The notes under the pieces were generated by a model. The model made no database searches. It was not told the origin of the DNA and saw nothing but the letters and a program-made list of their open reading frames with translations. From NCBI RefSeq assembly GCF_004138205.1, contig NZ_RXNQ01000007.1, positions 1 through 64,000 of the forward strand: a DNA stretch of 64,000 bases, read 5' to 3'. Every line of letters begins with the position of its first letter. The stretch's first letter is position 1. Origin of the DNA: Pedobacter sp. SYP-B3415 (GTDB lineage: Bacteria > Bacteroidota > Bacteroidia > Sphingobacteriales > Sphingobacteriaceae). The position numbers and the translations under genes are program-made. Below, one piece after another: positions 19,188-27,043 of the stretch.

Positions 19188-19190
19188 TCA
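18952..19190 (-). pseudogene. possible gene remnant without a normal start codon
   Basis: A minus-strand frame of about 80 codons runs from the end of the 19188-20069 gene to a TAA at 18952-18954. Its translation has ordinary protein composition, with pieces such as KAVYFTEPLESAKNPLRNLP and VVSRYYDKALCKVETGDKF. It has no ATG, GTG or TTG start; only CTG or ATT codons are available. It may be the 3' end of a deleted gene, such as an old effector or immunity gene, or a chance open frame. No family was recognised. Confidence 0.25.
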
Positions 19191-20069
19191 GAGTTGCAGC
19201 CCCCGGGTCTGCAGGATTCTGATCGCGTCCGGAAGGTCAGCCGGCTTTGGCAGGTTTCTGAAGGACTTCGGCACCGATTGATAATTTGTGAACGCCGTTT
19301 CTTTACCGGTGGCATCCTGAAAAAATATGGTGGAAACGGAATCACATAGCGTACTTTTTGTTTTGCGAACGAAAGACAGCGCTGAACCTCTATCGAACTC
19401 CCGCTCAACCTTATACTCCAAATAATGGCTTGTTTCTCTGGTGAGGAGATGATTGATCCAATCACCTTTAATACTTTGTAGGTGACCGCTCGGCGTATAC
19501 ATGAATCTTGCTGTCCAATTGTAAACGTGCTCACTTTGTGAACTTTTATGTGCAATCCTCGCCTGCATGATTTTATAGCTTTGCGGTTTTTGCGAAGTCG
19601 ACCAATTGAGATTTGTCAGCAGCCCCATGCCGTATTCATCATCTCCAAGACCAGCCTTTAATAAATAGCTAAAGTTCAGGATTGATCTGTTACCGATCAG
19701 TTCATTTTTTAAGTAGCGGAATAACTCTGTTGTAACGGCGTAGACGTCTTTGTTTACTTGTATTTTATCTGGTACCAGGAACCGGACGACAATGCCATTG
19801 ATGGCGACAGAATCCAATCCGTTTCTGTTATCTATCGAGTAAACCGTTTTCTCGGCAGAGGCCGGCGATTTGGTCCAGCTGTATATGATCAGTGAATCTT
19901 GCCCCGGCGGAGGGGTTATCATCAAGTGATGTGTTTCTTCCGTTTCGCCATCTTTAAGAAGATATTCTTTTACATAACACAGCGTGTAGCCAGGGCTCAT
20001 GCCGGGTGTCGATGCCATTTGGGCGATGGCGCAAAGACACGTGATAATGAACAAAATACTCTTTTTCAT
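19188..20069 (-). CDS. exported protein of unknown function, candidate immunity protein
   Basis: A 293-residue protein with a clear signal peptide (MKKSILFIITCLCAIAQMAS). No known domain is recognised. The mature part is rich in beta-prone segments and has no lipobox. Its ATG overlaps the stop of the PAAR-like/hydrolase gene by 4 bp (ATGA), the tight coupling usual for effector-immunity pairs. If the upstream protein attacks peptidoglycan, its inhibitor must be periplasmic, which fits this signal peptide. That role is inference from position, export and gene order only. It is the last gene of the cluster. Confidence 0.7.
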   Translation of the reverse strand: MKKSILFIITCLCAIAQMASTPGMSPGYTLCYVKEYLLKDGETEETHHLMITPPPGQDSLIIYSWTKSPASAEKTVYSIDNRNGLDSVAINGIVVRFLVPDKIQVNKDVYAVTTELFRYLKNELIGNRSILNFSYLLKAGLGDDEYGMGLLTNLNWSTSQKPQSYKIMQARIAHKSSQSEHVYNWTARFMYTPSGHLQSIKGDWINHLLTRETSHYLEYKVEREFDRGSALSFVRKTKSTLCDSVSTIFFQDATGKETAFTNYQSVPKSFRNLPKPADLPDAIRILQTRGLQL

Positions 20070-21559
20070 TTCAGATCAGCAGTGAGACGTACTCTCGTTG
20101 TTTTCCAGAATATACTTTTGCCAGCTGACACAGTCGCTGAGATTCCGACACTCTTTTTACTGTCACAGAGATAGTAAAAGTTGCCGGAGGTCCAATTCTG
20201 TTGGTTTGTAAAATCGGCCGCGGGGATAGGGTAGGAAATCTTATGAGGTATTTCTATTGTGTCCCAGATTATCGTCCCTTTGTTTGTGAGCGCTGGTTGC
20301 CCGTTTTTTTGCAGACGTTTTCGTCTGATTGTTTTCTTTACATGGACATGATTTCCCTGATCTCCGTCAGTGTTATGCCGGCCCTTGTCTGCTGTTACGT
20401 AGCGCTTTCCATTCGCATTTAAGTAATTGAGGTAGATTTCCAAAGGTATTTCTATGAATTTGTACTCATCAAATTTATTTGACCCGATCTTATTATCGGG
20501 TTTTTGTTCAGAATTCCCATGGGCTAAGAAATCCGTTCCGTCCCAGAATGTGGCTCCGGACGTTGGGTCCGTTGCTCCAGTTAAGACAGCAAATATCGCT
20601 TGCCTGGTAAGCAAGGCTATTTCGCGGACAGAACTTGGCAGCAATTTGCCTTTTGGTCTGACTGATGAATAACCCGTATTTAATAGGCGTTTCCAGCGAT
20701 TTTTTTCCATACGCCTGTTCAAAGCTTCATTATGGCTGGCAAACGCAAGGCATTTTAGTTCCATCGCATCGGGCCCGCCGGCTTCGTGTGCAAGCACATA
20801 AGCTATAAAACAGAAGTCTTCGTGCCTGAGGGCCTCGCCCTCATCTTTCAATAATATAGAACCCGGAACATCTATCTTATCTATAAGAGAGTTTGCGCCG
20901 GCATCCTTAAGTTGCTTGCATATGTACACATCTTCAGGCTCTCCAGTGTAGTCATCATGTGCGATTTTGCCAATGAAATGACCTGAAGCCAGATAATAAT
21001 GGCCATTCATGATGCCTGGTAAGACCGGAAGCGGCCCGCCGGTGGGCGTTGTTGCAGGCGGCTCGTTTCGCTGACCCGAATCAGTAATGCGGATAGTTGC
21101 GCCACCGTACAGGCAGTTTATTGTGCTTTTTTGAAGTAGTGCTGGTTTATCCTGAAACAGAACGGTTGCAGTGTCTTTCCATGTGCTGAGCTGCATGCAT
21201 GAAGCGCAGGGCACAGCGGCATTTGGACTTCTTAAACAATTACCCTCAAACACGAGACTGGCAGGCCCGCGCTCTGCGATTGTTGCTGTTCTTTTTTCCT
21301 GGGTCGATGGCGTGGCGGCCCTGACCTTTAGACGGCCCGTCGGGTTAGAACAGCCATCGCACTGCAGCGATGCGCCGTCAATGACGAGCTTTAATCCGTC
21401 AAGCTCCGTTTCCCGTTTGCTGTGAACAAGTTTTGCCTGATTTGCCTTGAGTTCAAACGTTCGCTCCGCATCCTGTAGGGTAGCCGGCTTTAAGTGCTGA
21501 TCTCCCGGCTGAGACCAGTCGCTTTGCCGAGCTTCACGAGCTTTGCCTAACCTAAACAT
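20066..21559 (-). CDS. PAAR-like (DUF4280) protein with C-terminal SleB-like hydrolase domain, putative T6SS effector
   Basis: A 497-residue protein without a signal peptide. Residues about 55-165 match the PAAR-like DUF4280 pattern: VIDGASLQCDGC, later NCLRSPN, a CASC pair, and CLYGGATIRITDSGQ. PAAR proteins cap the VgrG spike. Residues about 245-350 resemble cell-wall hydrolases of the SleB type: VLAHEAGGPDAMELKCLAFA with the likely catalytic Glu259, an ALNRR segment like the family's VLNR, and DPTSGATFWDGTDF at 331-344. The last 130 residues are unassigned. It would ride on the VgrG encoded upstream and cut peptidoglycan in target cells. The PAAR part is fairly firm and the hydrolase part is a motif-level inference. 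It overlaps both neighbours (13 bp upstream, 4 bp downstream). Confidence 0.75.
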   Translation of the reverse strand: MFRLGKAREARQSDWSQPGDQHLKPATLQDAERTFELKANQAKLVHSKRETELDGLKLVIDGASLQCDGCSNPTGRLKVRAATPSTQEKRTATIAERGPASLVFEGNCLRSPNAAVPCASCMQLSTWKDTATVLFQDKPALLQKSTINCLYGGATIRITDSGQRNEPPATTPTGGPLPVLPGIMNGHYYLASGHFIGKIAHDDYTGEPEDVYICKQLKDAGANSLIDKIDVPGSILLKDEGEALRHEDFCFIAYVLAHEAGGPDAMELKCLAFASHNEALNRRMEKNRWKRLLNTGYSSVRPKGKLLPSSVREIALLTRQAIFAVLTGATDPTSGATFWDGTDFLAHGNSEQKPDNKIGSNKFDEYKFIEIPLEIYLNYLNANGKRYVTADKGRHNTDGDQGNHVHVKKTIRRKRLQKNGQPALTNKGTIIWDTIEIPHKISYPIPAADFTNQQNWTSGNFYYLCDSKKSVGISATVSAGKSIFWKTTRVRLTADLK

Positions 21560-22257
21560 GACGCGATAAATTTTGTGTGTCCATAGACGCCTTCCTTATA
21601 TACCAGAGCATCTGTCAGCGTCCCGTTATTGTAGGTGTACACCCCATAGTCCAGGGGATTGTCGTGTTGCCGGGGTGCAATGTGGAGTTGGAATCCGGTC
21701 TCATCAAGCCACTTTTTATGAATGTCAGTGGTCCAGAGATCAGTTTTGAATTCCTGGCCGGTATAGCCCCAGAGCCCGTTGAAATAAAGTCCGAAGACCT
21801 CTGGTTTCTGCAAAAAGCTGATTAATTTCAGTTCACTGGACAAAACTTCATCATTGGCCGCCAGCCTGCGCTGAAACTCCTGGCCGTGGTGATCAATAAG
21901 CAAATTTGATTTCATTTCGGCCCACTGTTCCTTCATCTGATAGAAGTTACTTACCTCGATTATTTTGCCGTCTGCAGACACCTTGAGGACGATGGTGCTG
22001 AAGGCAGATGCCAGTTTTCTCAAAAAGGGATCGTAATTAAAGGACTTGCCGGCCAGATCCTCCACGATGATACCGTAACGGAATAGTCCTTCAACTTTTC
22101 CGAGGCAATGCAATTCGGTTGTCCGGATAAAGTGTGTGGCAGCGTCTTTCTTTTTTAGATCGTGTGGCTCAAAAATGGTCTCAAAACGAAAGCTTAACTC
22201 GAAGGGCTTCTCTGGATGCAAGACCTGATTTCTCTTTTCAAACTTTATTGTTCTCAT
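21547..22257 (-). CDS. unknown cytoplasmic protein of the T6SS effector cluster
   Basis: A 236-residue protein with no signal peptide, no membrane helix and no recognised domain. It has a hydrophilic, mixed alpha/beta composition and is rich in aromatic residues. It begins 6 bp after the Tle1-like gene, and its end overlaps the start of the PAAR-like gene by 13 bp, so the three are co-translated. Effector-loading adaptors (the role played by DUF4123, DUF1795/Eag and DUF2169 proteins elsewhere) sit in just this position, between VgrG or PAAR and the cargo, and are cytoplasmic. That makes an adaptor role possible, but it rests on position alone. An immunity role against a periplasmic effector is less likely without export. 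Confidence 0.65.
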   Translation of the reverse strand: MRTIKFEKRNQVLHPEKPFELSFRFETIFEPHDLKKKDAATHFIRTTELHCLGKVEGLFRYGIIVEDLAGKSFNYDPFLRKLASAFSTIVLKVSADGKIIEVSNFYQMKEQWAEMKSNLLIDHHGQEFQRRLAANDEVLSSELKLISFLQKPEVFGLYFNGLWGYTGQEFKTDLWTTDIHKKWLDETGFQLHIAPRQHDNPLDYGVYTYNNGTLTDALVYKEGVYGHTKFIASCLG

Positions 22258-22263
22258 GCTCAG

Positions 22264-23961
22264 TTAGTGTATAGTCCGTTTTCGATTTTGTTCCGGCTCC
22301 ATGCCCCAGCCCGTGCGACTTGAAGACCAATGGAGATAAGTGTTTCGTATGGCTTTCAGTACTTCCTTTTCTTCCTTTTCGGTTGCCGCTCCGCTGCTTA
22401 TAACCGGGAAATGGGAGGCAAAATTCGGTTCGTTCCTTTGATAGTGCGCGTCCTTCAATCCGCTTAAAGGCTTCAATAAGCCGCGTGCTGTCCGGGCAGT
22501 CTCAAAGATTGACCATGCCCCATCGGTATTTGCTCCCGCAGTCTGGTTTGTCGCCAATATAGAGCTGGCTTGTTCCAGAACGGTGTGGCCCTTCAGGCTA
22601 AAAGTCTTCCTGAGATCTGCGAGCAGCATGCTGCCAAGGTGTGCCTTGCAGTAATCCTGCATCAGATGCAACATGATATAGCTGTATTCTTTCCTGACGA
22701 GCCTTTTGCTGCAGATTTTCCTTGGTATCAGTCCGGCAGACAATGCATGTCGCGCCTGGTTTGCCATGGTCAATTGGTCCGAGCGGAACCAGGTTGACTG
22801 AATGAGCGTCTGCTGCAGCGCGTCCAGGTAACCATTCGGGAAGTGTAGTGATGATTCGAGTTCGTTCTCTTCAATCCCTTCTTCATAACCACCGCCAATA
22901 TCGCTATGGCTTCCGGGAAACGATCGTTCCGTAACCCGGTCTGAGCTGCCAATTCGGCTCAAAGCAAAGTTTTTCCGGTGTTCATCAGCGGCGGTGAAGT
23001 GTACCAGTTTACGGTAAAACCCCAGGTCATTCAGCTTCAGCTTTGCCGGCGAATGATCGAAGCCACCACGCTGCAAATGTTTTAGTGTTTTCACTAATAG
23101 GGGGCTGTCTTTAATCGTGCTCTCGTTTGCAGCGTCACGGTCGTTGTAATAGGCCAGGACGGTATCGTATAGTCCAACAAACCTGACAGCGAGGCGGACG
23201 TTTTTTAATTCATCCGTCGGCATTCCAGATTTCAATAAACAATAGCCCAGGTGACCCATGCCAGGTAACATTCCATCTGTAAGCAATAATTTATCGATTT
23301 CCAGTCCGTCTGCATCCCGAAGCTCATTTCCGGCCTCTGCATCCGGTCGTCTGACTGCTGCTTTCAGTCTGGCTACAGGCAAATCGGATTCTTTACCAGC
23401 AGGTGTTTTATGCGGTCTATACGGCCCTTTCACATTGATTTCGTATAACAGATTACGCGCGGCCGCTGCACCGCGACTAAATCCGAACACATCTATAGTC
23501 AGGGTGTCTATCCGTTTGTTCTTGTTCCCGGCCTGGTTTCTGATCCGGGAAACAACAGCAGCCAGCCTTTCACAAGCCTCCCTGACCTTAGCCCTGATTC
23601 CTGTCGTTCCCGAACCAAACAGATAACCGTCGGCAGCATCGGGGCCTCCGGAGACGGTGCCCGGCCCCTCAACATAAATTCTGTAGCTGCTCCGACACCA
23701 GAGCCACATCCTAGCGATGTTGGTGTAATCATTTTTATGGCTGGACGAGGCGACGTCAGCAATAAAACGGAGCAGGGGCGCATCCTTCCATCTGGCGGTA
23801 CCGCCACGGGTTTTTTCATCTTCCTCCCGTTTCAGACGGAGACCCGTGTTATCCTTGTTGTTCAGCGTGCCGTCCATAAAAATGCCGAAGACAAGGTTCA
23901 TCGTTGTTAAACTGTCGGGCGCATCCTTGTTCGCCATATTGTATACAAATGCTTTTCCCAT
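22264..23961 (-). CDS. Tle1-like (DUF2235) phospholipase, putative T6SS effector
   Basis: A 565-residue alpha/beta-hydrolase of the DUF2235/Tle1 family. The catalytic triad can be placed: Ser162 in GFSRG (160-164), Asp266 in FVGLYDTV and His352 in FPGSHSDIGGGYEEG. The N-terminal segment FGIFMDGTLNN and the block around NIARM are typical of the family. Tle1 proteins are T6SS-delivered phospholipases that damage target membranes. Gene order agrees: vgrG lies two genes upstream, with gaps of 3 and 6 bp. No signal peptide is present, as expected for T6SS cargo. The usual exported Tle1 inhibitor is not obvious next to it. The family assignment is strong; delivery by this VgrG is inferred. Confidence 0.87.
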   Translation of the reverse strand: MGKAFVYNMANKDAPDSLTTMNLVFGIFMDGTLNNKDNTGLRLKREEDEKTRGGTARWKDAPLLRFIADVASSSHKNDYTNIARMWLWCRSSYRIYVEGPGTVSGGPDAADGYLFGSGTTGIRAKVREACERLAAVVSRIRNQAGNKNKRIDTLTIDVFGFSRGAAAARNLLYEINVKGPYRPHKTPAGKESDLPVARLKAAVRRPDAEAGNELRDADGLEIDKLLLTDGMLPGMGHLGYCLLKSGMPTDELKNVRLAVRFVGLYDTVLAYYNDRDAANESTIKDSPLLVKTLKHLQRGGFDHSPAKLKLNDLGFYRKLVHFTAADEHRKNFALSRIGSSDRVTERSFPGSHSDIGGGYEEGIEENELESSLHFPNGYLDALQQTLIQSTWFRSDQLTMANQARHALSAGLIPRKICSKRLVRKEYSYIMLHLMQDYCKAHLGSMLLADLRKTFSLKGHTVLEQASSILATNQTAGANTDGAWSIFETARTARGLLKPLSGLKDAHYQRNEPNFASHFPVISSGAATEKEEKEVLKAIRNTYLHWSSSRTGWGMEPEQNRKRTIH

Positions 23962-23967
23962 TTTTTC

Positions 23968-24999
23968 TTAGTTAAGTTCTCTTATCGACGACACAGCTTT
24001 TTTTAGCCGATAGACGTCTTTAAATCTTTTGAATCGCGTCATTACAACGGTCAGCCCATGGTTTACTTCCAGCTCAAGTGAAAATGAGTCGCTGGCCTCA
24101 TCCCCGGAGGATGATGAGAAGCTAAAAATCTCTGTTTCGTTGAACCATATCGCGCCACAGAATCGCCTTCCCGATGAGGTTTTCCAATTGTATTCGATTG
24201 TAGCCGGCAACCTGGTCAGGAGTACCTCATTTCTAATTTCCGCCGCCGACAGCCGGACCTCCTCGCCGTTGAAAAAGCGGCAGGCAAACTCAGTCACTAT
24301 CGGGCTTTCCGGCCCAAAGAACTGCGGGCGCCACTGGAGATGTTTGCGATATCCCATCCACTTATCAAATGGAATATCGGCCGTCGCGCCTGCCGGACTA
24401 ACGATACCCAGATCATTCATCAGTTCATCTATCTGATCCCAGTCAAATAAATACTGGTATTCGGCCGGAAGTTTCGTTAAATCGCGCACTTCGATAAGGC
24501 ATGGACCGGCACCGTAACATCCAACCTCGGTTTGTCTGCCTGGTCCGCAAAGCCAGATGACTACCAGGCCACCCGGCGCAAGTCCGACATTAATCATGTC
24601 ATAGGTCAAACGTTGCGGGCTTCTATTTTCCTTGTCATGGATATAACCTTTTTCAAATAGCTGCCCAATCAAATCTGTATTGATTTTTGCGTGCAGGTGA
24701 TAGCACCTTTTCTCAGCTAGTGAAAACCAGGTTACATCGATATGTTCCGGCATGGATCGAACTGAAGCTGAAAGTCCGGAACCGGGGGCTCCCCAGCCTT
24801 CCAATCCGCTGCAAAAGCCCAGGGCCAGCGAACATACCGACCCGTCCATGAGGTTGAACTTCCCGGATACAATGTGGACAGGGTAGCCTTCAGGGCATGA
24901 GACACACTCTTCCCAAAAGAAATGCCGCTGTCTGGCGGAGAAGCCAGAAGCACTGATGCCGGTATCGACATCTGTTCGCTGTTTCGCAGACGCGTCCAT
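23968..24999 (-). CDS. DUF2931-like protein between vgrG and the Tle1-like effector
   Basis: A 343-residue protein without signal peptide or lipobox. Its first half resembles DUF2931: FWEECVSCPEGYPVHIVSGK, then GWGAPGSG, then IDVTWFSLAEKRCYHLHAKI. DUF2931 proteins are usually shorter lipoproteins, so the missing export signal and the extra C-terminal half (about 190-343, unassigned) are unusual. It starts 3 bp after vgrG and ends 6 bp before the Tle1-like gene, the usual slot for an adaptor or an immunity protein. Function is not known. The domain assignment is from pattern memory and is moderate. Confidence 0.6.
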   Translation of the reverse strand: MDASAKQRTDVDTGISASGFSARQRHFFWEECVSCPEGYPVHIVSGKFNLMDGSVCSLALGFCSGLEGWGAPGSGLSASVRSMPEHIDVTWFSLAEKRCYHLHAKINTDLIGQLFEKGYIHDKENRSPQRLTYDMINVGLAPGGLVVIWLCGPGRQTEVGCYGAGPCLIEVRDLTKLPAEYQYLFDWDQIDELMNDLGIVSPAGATADIPFDKWMGYRKHLQWRPQFFGPESPIVTEFACRFFNGEEVRLSAAEIRNEVLLTRLPATIEYNWKTSSGRRFCGAIWFNETEIFSFSSSSGDEASDSFSLELEVNHGLTVVMTRFKRFKDVYRLKKAVSSIRELN

Positions 25000-25002
25000 T
25001 TT

Positions 25003-26823
25003 TCAACTCCTATTAACTTTCGCATCAATTGCGCCAAGCAACTGAGCCGTACCAGAGCTCTGCAGAATGAGGTCGCCGGCTAGTGTTCGGTGGTGCGTGC
25101 TCCCCGTCGATTCCATAACTTCCCCCCGAACGGTTATTGTTTTATTCTCATTGACGGTCTCTTCATACGTACCGGCCGTCTGCTTATACGCGGCGGCAAC
25201 ATGCACGGTCTGATCACCGCCCACCTCTGTACGTGCATGTCTCCCTACCAGGAGCTGGAAATCTTCAGTTGCTCTCAAATGAATATTTTTTCCGTGGAGG
25301 TTGAGGTCTTCGACTGCGCTGATCGTAATGTGATTATTCCGCGTATCAATGTGCAAAAAGTTATGATTACGGTCGCTGATGGTAATTGCTGGCTGCTCTT
25401 CAGCATCATCAAACTCAATCATGTGGCCTGATCGCGTTGCGATCGCCTTTCTGCGGTTTGTTTCAAATCCACCGGCTGCATTGTTACCGGTAAACAGATT
25501 TCCCAGAACCACCGGACGGCCAATATGACCTCCTTCAAATGCAACCAGAACCTGATCGCCAATTTCTGGAACAAAAACAAAACCCCTGTTTTTTTGAACT
25601 GTACCCGTACCTCCTGCGTGAGGTGAAGCCACCCTGATCCAGTCCGACTGGTCGTTGGTTACAGCCGGCCAGTTGAAACGGATCCGGACACGGCCCATGC
25701 CTGCGGGGTCCAGATTATCTGTCACTTCAGCCAGTTCCAGTTCAGGTCTGGGCCACGTTGCGCCAAAGCCGTTCACGACCGCGCTATCTGCACGCATACC
25801 CCAGAATTCGTTTTCATATTTGCCTGTACCGCTGATTCTATGTGTGACAGCAGTCACAAAAAAGCTTCCCAGGACATGGCTGATCGTGTTATTGCTCAGC
25901 CTAACCGACTGTTCAATGTTTACAATACTCCCCAGATGCAGACCTGGCTCATCTCCTGCGGCTGAGATTTGTAGTAATCGCGCGCCGGTACGTGACACAA
26001 CAGAGGCGGCATGTTCAGCCAGCTCACTGCGACTGTTCGCGTGATAGGGATATGTGGCAATACCAGGCGGGTAAAGGCTTGCTGAAAGATCCTGAAGTTT
26101 TTCCGCCGTGTTTCCTTCTATGCGGCGGTTCGCAGCATCTGCAGCCTCCAGAAATCCTTTCCCACCCGGATAGCCGGAGCTTCGCGAAACCAAAGGAAGA
26201 ACAGCAGACTGCTGTTCGTAGTATTTCAGGTTACGCCCATATACCAGTTTGATTTCTTCGTGTAAATCAGGCCTGCCTAATTGCAGATGTGAGCCGGTAT
26301 AATAAAACCACTCGTTATAGAAAGAAGCTAGTCTGTTCAGGAATTGGAAATCGGTTTCGCGGTATTGCAGTTGGTGCCCGGTATGCCCCGGCCTGTCGAG
26401 GTTCACCACAATATCCAGGTCGCCTGAAGCGAGTTTTGACCCTGCCTGGGAAAGGATTTTGTCGAGTGACCATTCATTGAAAGATGCGAAAGCCGGTGAG
26501 CCGTCCATTAAAATTGTCGGGCTGTAGCCTGACAGACGCAAATTTGCGTATTGCCCGCCATACAGCTGACGATCGGCTGCGGTTATGATTCCCCTGAAAA
26601 GCTGAAGGGGCTTGCCGGCTTTTCCAAAAGATACATTGAAAGTTTTTCCTATGAATGATTCCGCAGGAGGGGGCTGCAGCAAGGCCTGTTCGGGATCTGC
26701 CTGCTCCCTGAGCCTGATCTCAAAGAAATGATGAGCATTAAAAACCTGTTTGATCACGCACAGGTCGTAGTCCGGAACGAGCGTTCCGTTTATGCTGATT
26801 TCAGCATGAAATTTTTCTTCCAT
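25003..26823 (-). CDS. vgrG: type VI secretion tip protein VgrG
   Basis: A 606-residue spike protein. Residues about 1-340 form the gp27-like base (Phage_GPD), with the segment LQYRETDFQFLNRLASFYNEW near 152-172. The gp5-like OB domain follows at about 372-450, with DPAGMGRVRIRFNWP, WIRVASPHAG, GFVFVPEIGDQVLVAFEGG and RPVVLGNLF, all hallmark VgrG blocks. The C-terminal part (about 465-606) is a beta-helix spike of short repeats and carries no effector domain. It starts the cluster; the other genes follow within 3-6 bp or overlap. No tss structural genes are in the window, so this VgrG must be used by an apparatus encoded elsewhere, probably the Bacteroidota-type T6SS(iii). Confidence 0.95.
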   Translation of the reverse strand: MEEKFHAEISINGTLVPDYDLCVIKQVFNAHHFFEIRLREQADPEQALLQPPPAESFIGKTFNVSFGKAGKPLQLFRGIITAADRQLYGGQYANLRLSGYSPTILMDGSPAFASFNEWSLDKILSQAGSKLASGDLDIVVNLDRPGHTGHQLQYRETDFQFLNRLASFYNEWFYYTGSHLQLGRPDLHEEIKLVYGRNLKYYEQQSAVLPLVSRSSGYPGGKGFLEAADAANRRIEGNTAEKLQDLSASLYPPGIATYPYHANSRSELAEHAASVVSRTGARLLQISAAGDEPGLHLGSIVNIEQSVRLSNNTISHVLGSFFVTAVTHRISGTGKYENEFWGMRADSAVVNGFGATWPRPELELAEVTDNLDPAGMGRVRIRFNWPAVTNDQSDWIRVASPHAGGTGTVQKNRGFVFVPEIGDQVLVAFEGGHIGRPVVLGNLFTGNNAAGGFETNRRKAIATRSGHMIEFDDAEEQPAITISDRNHNFLHIDTRNNHITISAVEDLNLHGKNIHLRATEDFQLLVGRHARTEVGGDQTVHVAAAYKQTAGTYEETVNENKTITVRGEVMESTGSTHHRTLAGDLILQSSGTAQLLGAIDAKVNRS

Positions 26824-26956
26824 AAGTAACGCATAATACAGCCGGAGCCGGATGTTAAAAACGCTCTCAGGATAAAAACCAATAGGGATGATTTTAACCT
26901 TAAGATTTAATTATTGCTTTAAATTAAACAATAAATTAAATTTATCAAACTTTTTG

Positions 26957-26980
26957 ATAAAAAAAGCGCGTTTTATCGCG
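26957..26980 (-). terminator. possible terminator of the PRA-PH gene
   Basis: On the minus strand a short CGCG-ATAAAA-CGCG hairpin is followed by C and a run of T residues. The stem has only 4 bp, so this is tentative. An AT-rich inverted repeat (26941-26961) lies just beyond, in the region upstream of vgrG. Confidence 0.4.
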
Positions 26981-27043
26981 ATACCTTTGTCTGTTTGAGA
27001 GGTTCCTCTTTCGAACAAAGTAATGAATAAGGAAAACCGGCCG

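Noticed and set aside
26824-27043. origin- or att-like AT-rich inverted repeats upstream of vgrG
   Set aside because: The inverted repeats are imperfect, no flanking integrase or direct repeat was seen, and a terminator plus promoter region explains the stretch.
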